Position numbers and translations under genes: made by a program. A model generated the notes under the pieces. The model saw only the letters and a list, made by a program, of their open reading frames with translations. It searched no databases and had not been told where the DNA came from. Source: Planctobacterium marinum (GTDB lineage: Bacteria > Pseudomonadota > Gammaproteobacteria > Enterobacterales > Alteromonadaceae). Taken from it: DNA of 64,000 nucleotides. Where the stretch lies: positions 137,151 to 201,150 of the forward strand of contig NZ_JAJEWQ010000007.1 of assembly GCF_020687805.1 (NCBI RefSeq). The letters are read 5' to 3'. This document shows, one piece after another, positions 36,704 through 45,559 of the stretch. Within the stretch, counting starts at the first letter, position 1. Each line of letters begins with the position of its first letter.

Positions 36704-37399
36704 TTAACCGCGATAAAGGTGCTCGGCGCGCTGGAACAATACCCAGGACGTTATAATTTGTTTGTCGCCTGAGATGGGGACATTGCCACGATGGGTATGA
36801 GTAAAATACGCCGGCGCAATCACCATAGTGCCTTTTTCGGGCTTGATGCGCTTCTTTTGATAATAGAACTCAGTTTCGCCACCTTCATCCACATCATTCA
36901 GGTAATACATAAACAATAAAATTCGGTGCAGCGCTTCGTTATTGGGCATTTGTGGATAGACTTCCGAATGCCAGTAAGGATAACCGCCTTTACCCGCCTC
37001 ATATTTCTGCATATTAACATCACCAAAACGAAAGAACTGCGGAATAAACTGGTCAATTTTAGGTTTGGCCAGCTCCTCATAGTTCTCATCAGTAATGTTG
37101 GTGGGTTCACCGGTTTGCGGGTGCCTGACTTTAATCCCCAACGGTCCAATAAAGGCAAAAAAGAATTCATCAAAATAATCAATCACCTGCCGCGTTGTGG
37201 CGTGAACGACTTTAGTGAACTCTTCCTGAAACTCCGGGTTGTTGCTGATGGAAATATCCCGGCTGACTTTCTTGCTGGTATCCACTCCACCACCGGTGCG
37301 ACCTTCAAAAGTCCCCGGGTGTTGTGCAAATTTAGCCATCAGGTTATCGCAGGTGTCGTTATCCAGCGCATTGGGTATGACTTTAATGAAATCCGTCAT
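36704..37399 (-). CDS. 2OG-Fe(II) oxygenase, prolyl-4-hydroxylase-like
   Basis: 231 residues. The double-stranded beta-helix core is visible in MQKYEAGKGGYPYWHSEVYP, MYYLNDVDEGGETEFYY and HTHRGNVPISGDKQIITSW. The expected iron ligands fall on His144, Glu146 and His203, and Lys213 should bind 2-oxoglutarate. The usual H-x-D is H-x-E here, a rare but allowed variant that could alter activity. It overlaps the upstream thioesterase gene by ATGA, so the two are co-translated; the substrate is unknown. A hairpin (36695-36715) covers its end but lacks a T tract. Confidence 0.83.
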   Translation of the reverse strand: MTDFIKVIPNALDNDTCDNLMAKFAQHPGTFEGRTGGGVDTSKKVSRDISISNNPEFQEEFTKVVHATTRQVIDYFDEFFFAFIGPLGIKVRHPQTGEPTNITDENYEELAKPKIDQFIPQFFRFGDVNMQKYEAGKGGYPYWHSEVYPQMPNNEALHRILLFMYYLNDVDEGGETEFYYQKKRIKPEKGTMVIAPAYFTHTHRGNVPISGDKQIITSWVLFQRAEHLYRG

Positions 37400-37794
37400 C
37401 AGTCTGCTGCCACTGAAATATCTTGCAGTTGGGCGCGAACCGCGTCAGGTACCGGGCAGGCTTTTTGTCCCTGATAATCAAAGTGCACCATGGTCGTAAC
37501 ACCCTTGGCGCAGCGCTCGCCGTTTTGCCAAACTTCCTGAAAAACGTCAAATGAGCTGCCACCGAGACGGCTAATGCCGGTTTTGATTGTTACCTCACCC
37601 AAAAATATCTGCTTCAGGAAGTCCACTTTGTAACTGGCCAGAATCAGCGGCCAGTTGTCGACATCCAACTCAGGAGTGAACATCTTAAAAATAGGTTCCC
37701 GGGCAGACTCAAACCATTGCACCAACGTGGTATTACTTACGTGTTTCAGGGCATCGGTTTCGTAAAATCGAACTTTGTAGGATTCTTCCAGCAT
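37399..37794 (-). CDS. 4HBT-fold acyl-CoA thioesterase
   Basis: 131 residues opening YKVRFYETDALKHVSNTTLVQWFESARE, the hotdog-fold thioesterase (YbgC-like) pattern with the active-site Asp in YETDA. Cleaves acyl-CoA thioesters; the substrate is not predictable. Its stop overlaps the ATG of the 2OG oxygenase by 4 nt (ATGA). The gene follows uvrA by 14 bp and may be read from the uvrA promoter. Confidence 0.85.
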   Translation of the reverse strand: MLEESYKVRFYETDALKHVSNTTLVQWFESAREPIFKMFTPELDVDNWPLILASYKVDFLKQIFLGEVTIKTGISRLGGSSFDVFQEVWQNGERCAKGVTTMVHFDYQGQKACPVPDAVRAQLQDISVAAD

Positions 37795-37808
37795 GTGCGT
37801 TTCCTTGA

Positions 37809-40640
37809 TTATTCTTTTTTAAGAAATGGTGCAAGAAAATGACCAGTATGTGAAGCTTTTACTTTGCAAACTTGTTCCGGTGTACCTTCGGCGATGATGT
37901 TACCACCACCGGAGCCACCCTCCGGACCGAGATCGACAATCCAGTCTGCGGTTTTGATGACATCGAGATTGTGCTCAATAACTACCACTGTGTTGCCGTG
38001 ATCTCTGAGGCGATGCAACACCGCCAGTAGTTGTTTGATATCGTGAAAGTGCAGGCCTGTGGTGGGTTCGTCCAAAATGTACAGGGTCTTGCCGGTATCC
38101 CGTTTGGACAACTCTTTTGCTAACTTCACCCGTTGCGCTTCACCACCGGAAAGGGTGGTGGCAGCCTGTCCTAATCGAATGTAAGACAGGCCTACGTCCA
38201 TCAGGGTTTGTAATTTGCGATTAATCGCAGGTACGGCATCAAAAAACACGCGGGCATCTTCGACCGTCATTTCCAGGACTTCGTGAATGTTTTTGCCTTT
38301 GTACTGAATTTCCAGCGTTTCGCGATTGTAGCGTTTGCCTTTACACACATCGCAAGGCACGTAAACGTCAGGCAAAAAGTGCATTTCTACTTTAATTACC
38401 CCGTCGCCCTGGCAGGCTTCACAGCGACCGCCTTTCACGTTAAAACTAAAGCGGCCAGGTTTGTAGCCACGAGAGCGGGATTCCTGAGTACCGGAGAACA
38501 ACTCCCTGATAGGGGTGAAAATACCGGTATAGGTGGCCGGATTGGAGCGCGGTGTACGGCCTATCGGGCTTTGATCGATATCCACTACTTTGTCTAACTG
38601 ATCCAGTCCCGTGATGGACTTATAAGGAGACGGTTCGTCTGTGGTGGCACCGTTAAGTTCAATATGGGCAATTTTGTAGAAGGTGTCATTAACCAGAGTG
38701 GATTTACCCGAGCCGGACACCCCGGTGATACAGGTCATCAGCCCTACCGGAACCCGCAAGGTAACATCGTTCAGGTTATTGCCGGTGGCGCCTTCCAGCT
38801 CAACCCAGGCATCATCCTGAACTGGTACCCGCTTTTCAGGTATGGCAATGGCCTCTTTGCCTGACAGGTACTTGCCGGTCAGCGAATTTGGGTTGCTCAG
38901 TATATCCTCTAACTGACCTTCCGCCACAATCTGACCACCGTGTACCCCGGCACCAGGACCGATATCTACGATGTAATCGGCCAGTCGAATGGCATCTTCA
39001 TCGTGCTCCACAACAATCACAGTGTTACCCAAGTTTTTAAGATGAGTCAGGGTTTTGAGTAAGCGCTCATTATCTCTTTGATGCAGGCCAATTGAGGGTT
39101 CGTCCAGTACATACATGACACCTACCAGACCTGCACCAATTTGGCTGGCAAGTCGAATTCGCTGGGCTTCACCGCCGGATAAGGTATCGGCGCTGCGCGA
39201 CAAGTTCAGGTAATTCAGGCCGACATTCACCAAAAAGGTCAGTCTGTCGTTGATTTCTTTCAGGATTTTTTCAGCAATTTGCGCTCGTTGCCCTTGTAAC
39301 TGCAGATGGGTAAAGAAGTCTTTGGCTTCTACAATCGACATTTCTGACACAGTCGGCAATGTGGTATCTGCCACAAACACGTTGCGGGCTTCCTGGCGCA
39401 ATCGACTGCCCCCGCAACTGGTGCAAGGTTGCTGACTCAGATATTTAGAGAGTTCTTCGCGCACGGCATTGGATTCGGTTTCCTTGTAGCGGCGCTCCAT
39501 ATTGGGGATGATCCCCTCAAAGGGATGTTTGCGGGTCATGATATCGCCGCGATCATTGATATACTTGAAATTGATTGAAGTACCTTTACTGCCGAAGAGC
39601 ACGATATCCTGTGCTTTTTTATCCAGCTCGTTAAACGGTGTATTCAGATCAAATTGGTAATGCTCAGCAACGGCTTGCAGCATCTGAAAGTAGTAGTAAC
39701 TGCGTTTGTCCCAACCGCGAATGGCTCCGCCGGAAATACTGATCTCTTCATTGGTGATTAAACGCACCGGATCAAAAAACTGTTTGGTTCCCAGGCCGTC
39801 ACAGGTGCCACAGGCGCCCGCCGGGTTATTGAAGGAAAACAAACGCGGTTCCAGCTCGGTAATACTGTAACCACAATGAGGGCAGGCGAAATTGGCCGAA
39901 AATACCAGCTCTTCTTTTTCCGGCTCGTCCATCCAGGCAACACGCGCTACCCCGGCTGAGAGTTCCAGTGCGGTTTCAAAACTCTCAGCCAGGCGCAGCT
40001 GCAGATCTTCCCGCACCTTAAAGCGATCAACAACCACATCAATACTGTGCTTTTTGTGTAAATCCAGCTCCGGCGGATCGGAAAGATCACAGATTTCACC
40101 GTCGATTCTGGCCCGGATAAAGCCCTGAGCGGCCAGATTTTCCAGAGTTTTAATGTGTTCGCCTTTGCGATCTTTTACTACCGGCGCTAATAACATCATT
40201 TTGCTGTTTTCCGGCAATTCCAGCACTTTATCCACCATCTGGCTGACAGTTTGTGCTTGCAAAGGGGCATTGTGATCCGGACAGCGAGGTTCACCGACGC
40301 GGGCAAACAACAATCTCAGGTAATCGTATATTTCGGTGATAGTGCCCACGGTCGAACGCGGGTTATGGGATGTGGATTTTTGCTCGATAGAAATCGCCGG
40401 AGACAGACCCTCAATGTGATCTACTTCGGGTTTTTCCATCATGGATAAGAACTGTCTGGCATATGCTGACAGGGATTCAACATAACGGCGCTGGCCTTCG
40501 GCATACAGAGTATCAAAGGCCAAAGAAGACTTGCCAGAGCCGGACAGACCGGTGATCACGATCAGTTTATCCCGTGGCAGCTCGATGTTGACGTTTTTGA
40601 GATTGTGGGTTCTGGCACCCCTGACGGTAATTTTGTCCAT
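37809..40640 (-). CDS. uvrA: Excinuclease ABC subunit A (UvrA)
   Basis: 943 residues, full length. Two ABC-type ATPase halves: Walker A in [20 protein letters not shown] and [16 protein letters not shown], signatures [12 protein letters not shown] and [12 protein letters not shown], and Cys4 zinc modules (CPHCGYS ... CGTCDGLG and CEACQGDG ... CDVCKGKRY). It recognises DNA damage in nucleotide excision repair with UvrB and UvrC. The upstream region has a degenerate LexA box. Confidence 0.97.
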   Translation of the reverse strand: MDKITVRGARTHNLKNVNIELPRDKLIVITGLSGSGKSSLAFDTLYAEGQRRYVESLSAYARQFLSMMEKPEVDHIEGLSPAISIEQKSTSHNPRSTVGTITEIYDYLRLLFARVGEPRCPDHNAPLQAQTVSQMVDKVLELPENSKMMLLAPVVKDRKGEHIKTLENLAAQGFIRARIDGEICDLSDPPELDLHKKHSIDVVVDRFKVREDLQLRLAESFETALELSAGVARVAWMDEPEKEELVFSANFACPHCGYSITELEPRLFSFNNPAGACGTCDGLGTKQFFDPVRLITNEEISISGGAIRGWDKRSYYYFQMLQAVAEHYQFDLNTPFNELDKKAQDIVLFGSKGTSINFKYINDRGDIMTRKHPFEGIIPNMERRYKETESNAVREELSKYLSQQPCTSCGGSRLRQEARNVFVADTTLPTVSEMSIVEAKDFFTHLQLQGQRAQIAEKILKEINDRLTFLVNVGLNYLNLSRSADTLSGGEAQRIRLASQIGAGLVGVMYVLDEPSIGLHQRDNERLLKTLTHLKNLGNTVIVVEHDEDAIRLADYIVDIGPGAGVHGGQIVAEGQLEDILSNPNSLTGKYLSGKEAIAIPEKRVPVQDDAWVELEGATGNNLNDVTLRVPVGLMTCITGVSGSGKSTLVNDTFYKIAHIELNGATTDEPSPYKSITGLDQLDKVVDIDQSPIGRTPRSNPATYTGIFTPIRELFSGTQESRSRGYKPGRFSFNVKGGRCEACQGDGVIKVEMHFLPDVYVPCDVCKGKRYNRETLEIQYKGKNIHEVLEMTVEDARVFFDAVPAINRKLQTLMDVGLSYIRLGQAATTLSGGEAQRVKLAKELSKRDTGKTLYILDEPTTGLHFHDIKQLLAVLHRLRDHGNTVVVIEHNLDVIKTADWIVDLGPEGGSGGGNIIAEGTPEQVCKVKASHTGHFLAPFLKKE

Positions 40641-40670
40641 GCGGTAGAAATAGCTGTTCGCAAAAAGAGT

Positions 40671-40701
40671 ATTATATGCATATATATACAGTAGTTAGCA
40701 A
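40671..40701 (-). promoter_or_regulatory. uvrA promoter with degenerate LexA (SOS) box
   Basis: Minus strand: TTGCTA (40701-40696), 19-bp spacer, TATAAT (40676-40671). Inside the spacer CTGTATATATATGCAT (40691-40676) matches LexA consensus CTGT-N8-ACAG fully on the left and 2 of 4 on the right. Plausible SOS control of uvrA, as in E. coli. Confidence 0.55.
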
Positions 40702-40808
40702 ATGGTTTAATTTATCCCATATGGGCAATAGATACTGTCTCTGACCCAGGTTATGTGCTAAAATTCGCGACCTTTTTTTGACCGTTTCTGACAGGAAATT
40801 CGACCGTT

Positions 40809-42161
40809 TTGAACCAGACCGAAATACGTGGTGCCCTGTCACTGGCCTTTGTTTACCTGATGCGTATGCTGGGGTTATTCATGGTGATGCCGGTGCTGGT
40901 AGTACTTGCGCAAGATTACCCCGACTACACGCCGGTGTGGGTGGGGGCCGCTATTGGCGCTTATGGTCTTTCGCAGGCCCTGTTGCAAATTCCGATGGGC
41001 ATGTTATCTGACAAACTGGGACGTAAACCGGTTATTATCGGAGGCTTAGTATTATTCGCTTTTGGTAGTCTGATAGCGGCTATGGCGGATTCAATGTGGT
41101 TGTTAACTTTGGGGCGTTTTCTGCAGGGAACGGGGGCTATCGCTGGCGCCATTATGGCACTGGCGGCGGATATCAGTCGCGAAAATCAGCGCAGTAAGGT
41201 GATGGCTACTATCGGCATCGCGATTGGTTTTTCATTTTATTTATCGTTAATTATCGGCCCATTGTTGGCTGCCTCAGCCGGTCTGCAAGGTATCTTTTTA
41301 ATCACTGCCGTGCTGGCCCTGATTTGTATTCCGTTGGTGTTGTTTGGTGTGCCCAATGTTTTAGTTAATGCCCCCAGTGGTGATACCTTGCCGGGTAAGT
41401 CGCAGATAAAACACATACTGCAGTCGAAATCCCTGCTGAGGCTGAATGTCAGTGTCTTGCTGCTGCATATGATGATTACCTTGGTGTTTGTGCAATTTCC
41501 GGTGAATTTACAAAATTTAGGCTGGGAGTTGGGGCAACACTGGATGCTCTATTTGCCAATACTGTTACTGGCAATAGTGGGTATGGCCCTGTTGATGGGC
41601 GCAGGCAGAAAACTGCCCGGCCATGTCGTAATCATAGTGGCGTTGTGGTTGATGGCCATCGCTTTTGTCGGTCTGGCCAATCTGGCTGACAGTTTTTATG
41701 GCCTGATGGCTTTTATTATCTTATTTTTTACAGGCTTCAATTACCTTGAGGCTAATCTGCCAGCTATGGTGGCCAATATCGCGCCGCCAGGTAAAAAGGG
41801 CTCAGCAATGGGAGTTTACGCCAGCTTCCAGTTTTTTGGCGCATTTTTAGGCGGCTTGGTCTCAGGTTTAATACTGGCTAACTTCGGTTCCCAGTTAGTC
41901 TGGTATTTAGCGGCAGGCATCTGTATTCTTTGGACAGGTTTGTTTGTAGGGTTCCATGCATCCGAGCGTTTGTCTCGTTACACGCTGACTTTGAATTTAG
42001 CCGGACGAGACTTAGCGACACTACAAACGGAATTTAATGCTTTACCGGGTATCAGTGAGTACACCATTGTACCGGACGAATCAGCCGTGTACCTGAAGGT
42101 TCAGGGCAAACATTTTGATATATTACAAGCCAGAAAACTGGCTGATCCAGAAGAGAATTAG
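40809..42161 (+). CDS. MFS transporter with C-terminal YAM domain (YajR-like)
   Basis: 450 residues: 12 membrane segments ([21 protein letters not shown] first; [11 protein letters not shown] is the MFS loop 2-3 motif), then a short cytosolic domain (about 385-450, [19 protein letters not shown] ... [19 protein letters not shown]), which matches the ferredoxin-like YAM domain of E. coli YajR. It starts with TTG at 40809 (AGGAAA 12 nt upstream); the ATG inside the frame would remove membrane helix 1. ssb follows after 8 bp, so the two are probably co-transcribed. Confidence 0.87.
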   Translation: MNQTEIRGALSLAFVYLMRMLGLFMVMPVLVVLAQDYPDYTPVWVGAAIGAYGLSQALLQIPMGMLSDKLGRKPVIIGGLVLFAFGSLIAAMADSMWLLTLGRFLQGTGAIAGAIMALAADISRENQRSKVMATIGIAIGFSFYLSLIIGPLLAASAGLQGIFLITAVLALICIPLVLFGVPNVLVNAPSGDTLPGKSQIKHILQSKSLLRLNVSVLLLHMMITLVFVQFPVNLQNLGWELGQHWMLYLPILLLAIVGMALLMGAGRKLPGHVVIIVALWLMAIAFVGLANLADSFYGLMAFIILFFTGFNYLEANLPAMVANIAPPGKKGSAMGVYASFQFFGAFLGGLVSGLILANFGSQLVWYLAAGICILWTGLFVGFHASERLSRYTLTLNLAGRDLATLQTEFNALPGISEYTIVPDESAVYLKVQGKHFDILQARKLADPEEN

Positions 42162-42169
42162 GAGAAATC

Positions 42170-42727
42170 ATGGCCAGCAGAGGTATCAACAAAGTTATTA
42201 TTGTCGGCAACCTAGGGCAAAACCCGGAAGTAAAATATATGCCAAACGGTAACGCTGTTACCAACATCAGCGTCGCCACCAGTGAAAGCTGGAAAGATCA
42301 GCAAGGGCAATTGCAGGAACGCACCGAGTGGCACCGCATTGTGATGTTCCGCAAGTTAGCGGAAATCGCCGGACAATATTTACAAAAAGGCTCTCAGGTT
42401 TACATTGAAGGCAAATTGCAAACGCGTAAATGGCAGGACCAGAACGGTCAGGATCGTTACACCACTGAAATTGTTGCCGACAACATGCAGATGTTAGGTG
42501 GCCGTCAGGGCGGTAACGAAGGTGGTGGTTATCAGCCTAACCAGGGCGCACAAGGTGGCGGTGCGCCACAACAAGCGCCAGGTTATCAGCAAATGCCGAA
42601 TCAGGGCGGTGGTCAGCCAAATCGCGCTGGCAATCAGGGGAGTGGCGGCTTTAACCAGGCACCACAACAACCTGCCCAGCCTATGCAGGAGCCGGATTTT
42701 GACTTTGATGACGATATTCCGTTCTGA
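42170..42727 (+). CDS. ssb: Single-stranded DNA-binding protein
   Basis: 185 residues: OB fold (residues about 5-110), a Gln/Gly/Pro-rich linker (about 111-172), and the acidic tail ending [10 protein letters not shown], the protein-interaction tip of SSB. Ribosome site AGGAGA at 42162-42167. It ends with a strong terminator and is the last core gene before the mobile element. Confidence 0.97.
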   Translation: MASRGINKVIIVGNLGQNPEVKYMPNGNAVTNISVATSESWKDQQGQLQERTEWHRIVMFRKLAEIAGQYLQKGSQVYIEGKLQTRKWQDQNGQDRYTTEIVADNMQMLGGRQGGNEGGGYQPNQGAQGGGAPQQAPGYQQMPNQGGGQPNRAGNQGSGGFNQAPQQPAQPMQEPDFDFDDDIPF

Positions 42728-42766
42728 ACCCCCTATCGCTCACATGTAAAACATAAGTTGTGTAAA

Positions 42767-42789
42767 GGCCCCGTTTTTCGGGGCTTTTT
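42767..42789 (+). terminator. Intrinsic terminator of ssb
   Basis: GGCCCCG, T-rich loop, CGGGGC, followed by five T. The sequence becomes AT-rich immediately after it. Confidence 0.9.
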
Positions 42790-42866
42790 AGTTTTAAATG
42801 CTGTAAAAGTGTATTATAGTGCGAATTAGTCAAATGTTTTAACTACCCTATTTTGGAATGTAAATT

Positions 42867-44045
42867 ATGCGTATTCGAAGCTTCCAACTCGATGGTGTCA
42901 ATGAAACCGGGTATTTGATTGTTGATCAAGACGATGTTCCGATTGACGAACTCTGTCGATTCACATTGTTTGAGATTCATGGAGCCAATAATTCCAAAAA
43001 GAAGGTCGCTAAGATAATTTTGCATTTGATGAGATGGGTTGAGCGTCTGGATGTGGATCTCAATTCTGAAGTTGTTTTGCGAGGTTTCAGTGACAGAGAA
43101 CTGTACCTGTCATTTATCAGGCACATGGAAAGCCACGCGCACAATCAAGGAAAGGTAGTGCAATTGCATAATAAAAATATTGGAGCGGAATATTTTAATC
43201 AGCGCCTTGATATAGCTTTGAAACTCTTCAATTATCTGGCAGACGTTGAAAAAAGTCGCCGTCAGATCGCGGACCCAATGATTGCAACTATTTCAAGAAA
43301 TATGGAAGGCTTGCGGATCAAATTCAAAAAAGCGGTGCTTCCGGTTGACAAATATAGTGATGTTAAAGGGTTATCAAGAGCGCAACAAAAGAGCTTGTTT
43401 AAGGGACTCAACACGCCAGGATATTTTGGGTGGAACAATAATACTGCGCTGCGGAATAAGTTGATCGTTCGACTGGTTTACGAGACCGGGATACGCAAAG
43501 GGGAGCTATTAAGTCTCGTCATTGAGAATTGTCTTACGCGCACCTCGGTTGTGGAAAGACCCTATATCAAAACATCTCATAACGTGAAGTATGACGATCC
43601 AAGAACAGACGTTCCGCAAGAAAAAACACGCGAAAGGATCATTCCTATATCGAATGATTTGGCTGAGCTAATTGAAGAATACAAGCTGATCAGGAGTGCT
43701 ACTCCCGAAGCCAAAAAACAACCTCCATTCTTAATTTTATCAAGTGAATCTCCGCATATGCCACTTTCCATCTCTGGTCTTGAAAAAGTGTTCGAGAGGA
43801 TCAAGTCGAAACTTCCAGATGTCGATTTTTTTGGCCCACATCGTCTGCGTCATACGTTTTTCGACAATCTCGATCGCACTTTCTATGAGCTTGGTTATGA
43901 CGCAGTCCTAACGAAGAAGCTCAAAAATACAATCGGCGGTTGGAGTCCCACATCAAATATGAGTGAAAACTACGAAAAGCTTTCAACATATGAACAGTGT
44001 GTTGAAGCACTATCCACTCACTACAAAACGCTCGAAGCGCTTTAA
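42867..44045 (+). CDS. Tyrosine recombinase 1 of the trio
   Basis: 392 residues. A core-binding helical part (about 75-160) precedes the catalytic domain, whose residues are visible: Arg210 in YETGIRKGELLSL, His325 and Arg328 in GPHRLRHTF, Trp359 in place of the second His (GGWSP), and the nucleophile Tyr369 (SENYEKL). All catalytic positions are filled, so it should be active. It is the first gene after ssb, with a plausible promoter in 42790-42866, and is followed by recombinase 2 after 17 bp (AAAGGAGAAAT is the ribosome site of that gene). Confidence 0.9.
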   Translation: MRIRSFQLDGVNETGYLIVDQDDVPIDELCRFTLFEIHGANNSKKKVAKIILHLMRWVERLDVDLNSEVVLRGFSDRELYLSFIRHMESHAHNQGKVVQLHNKNIGAEYFNQRLDIALKLFNYLADVEKSRRQIADPMIATISRNMEGLRIKFKKAVLPVDKYSDVKGLSRAQQKSLFKGLNTPGYFGWNNNTALRNKLIVRLVYETGIRKGELLSLVIENCLTRTSVVERPYIKTSHNVKYDDPRTDVPQEKTRERIIPISNDLAELIEEYKLIRSATPEAKKQPPFLILSSESPHMPLSISGLEKVFERIKSKLPDVDFFGPHRLRHTFFDNLDRTFYELGYDAVLTKKLKNTIGGWSPTSNMSENYEKLSTYEQCVEALSTHYKTLEAL

Positions 44046-44062
44046 AAAAGGAGAAATCATAA

Positions 44063-45559
44063 ATGGAACAACCATCTCGGTTGACAACGGACAATTTTGT
44101 CAGTTTGTCGTTTGAAAATGGCTTATTCAAAAATGCTTACGATCCTTTTGTAATCTCAAAAGCTGGGCAGGAACTGGATTTAACAGAAGACAAACTGCGA
44201 CTATTACCGGAAAAACTCTCTATTAATTTTTTACTAGTAGCTCATCCTTTACAAGAACACTTTAAAGCGTGGTTTTCTGCGTCCTGTAAAAAGTATGCCA
44301 ACTACACATTGTTTAGATTTCTAAATTTATTTGCTGCGATTGATATCCCGGCCAATCTAAATGGTCCAGAAGAGATATCTGAAGCAATTGAAAATTATTA
44401 CAAACGCTTCATGCAAGATGATAACAAAGCAACAGAAAAATCTTCTTTGAGAGGGATGTACGCGTGGTTTGTGGAAGAAGGCTTTCCGTACTTTGATGAA
44501 GATTTTTACGATTTTTATTTGAGCACCTTAAAATTCGGTACAGACGATGGTAAGGGGTTAGATGTCCTTATGGAATTACCTGACAGAGGACCTCTGACTT
44601 TTAAAGAGCAAAATGAGTTTAGAGATGCGATGACGAACGTGGATCTTCAGAGTTTGTCTACCCAGGAACTGCAAGGATTTTTTGCTCTGAAAATTGGACA
44701 ATTGTTAGGTATCAGAGATGTTCAAGTGATCGGATTACAATTCTCCGATCTGAAAAAATCAGAAAGCGGCGCTTTTAGCATTGATGTTAAAAGAGCAAAA
44801 CAACGAGGCTCAAATCCCAGGAGAACGCCTAAAAAAACACGTCCTGTAACCCCTGTTTTAATAAAACTAGTTGATATGCTAGAGAAGCGATACATGGCTG
44901 AAGCAAAAACGTCATTCAACAAGAGTTGGCATGTCGTTTGTGATTTTTCAAAAGGCAGGAAGTCCTACCCGACCGGGGAAAGAACTTCTTATGTTACTTT
45001 TAAGAATCGAAGAATTCTCTTTGAAGAATACCTTAATCTTGGATTTAAGGTTACAAATCGCAGACTGAGAAAGACTTTTTGCACTAGGTTGATTGCCAAT
45101 GGTACCCCTCTAAAAGTTGTGGCGGAGTTGATGGATCATTCCGACCTTCAACAACTCGAAGTCTATTACCGACATACACATCACATCGCCCAAAAACTTG
45201 ATAAAGTTCTTTGTGAAGAAGCCCGAGAGATTATCGATGCTTTCAACGGAAAGGTAATAAAGCAAGGGGAAGAATCTCAGGCAGGACAACAAATATTTGC
45301 TCCCGTGAGCGATTTTCAACTCACACTGATAGGTAGCTGTGGCAGCGGCAAACCCTGCTCACTGAACCCGCCGTTGGCCTGTTATGGTTGTAAGTCTCTT
45401 GAAGCATTTGAAGATGCTGATCACAAGTCAGTGGTTGACCACATGGTAAATGAGATCAAAAGGGTCTTTGGCGAACAACATGCAATAGAAATTCTTCAAC
45501 ACAAGAACTTTTTGGCAGCAGCGCAACTGGTTGAAAAACTTGAGGAAGGATCTTTATGA
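44063..45559 (+). CDS. Tyrosine recombinase 2 of the trio (atypical H-x-x-R box)
   Basis: 498 residues. Catalytic Arg218 sits in QLLGIRDVQVIGLQF; His359 and Tyr368 fall in LMDHSDLQQLEVYYRHT at the same 9-residue spacing as in Xer proteins. The box II position usually written H-x-x-R reads NRRLR (residues 332-336), so the His is missing while the Arg is kept. The C-terminal part has four Cys (SCGSGKPCS ... ACYGC), probably a zinc-binding tail. The stop overlaps the start of recombinase 3 by 4 nt. Confidence 0.87.
   Translation: MEQPSRLTTDNFVSLSFENGLFKNAYDPFVISKAGQELDLTEDKLRLLPEKLSINFLLVAHPLQEHFKAWFSASCKKYANYTLFRFLNLFAAIDIPANLNGPEEISEAIENYYKRFMQDDNKATEKSSLRGMYAWFVEEGFPYFDEDFYDFYLSTLKFGTDDGKGLDVLMELPDRGPLTFKEQNEFRDAMTNVDLQSLSTQELQGFFALKIGQLLGIRDVQVIGLQFSDLKKSESGAFSIDVKRAKQRGSNPRRTPKKTRPVTPVLIKLVDMLEKRYMAEAKTSFNKSWHVVCDFSKGRKSYPTGERTSYVTFKNRRILFEEYLNLGFKVTNRRLRKTFCTRLIANGTPLKVVAELMDHSDLQQLEVYYRHTHHIAQKLDKVLCEEAREIIDAFNGKVIKQGEESQAGQQIFAPVSDFQLTLIGSCGSGKPCSLNPPLACYGCKSLEAFEDADHKSVVDHMVNEIKRVFGEQHAIEILQHKNFLAAAQLVEKLEEGSL

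Noticed and set aside
36695..36715. Perfect 8-bp-stem hairpin over the end of the 2OG oxygenase gene as terminator
   Set aside because: No T tract follows on either strand, so intrinsic termination is not supported; kept only as a structural note.
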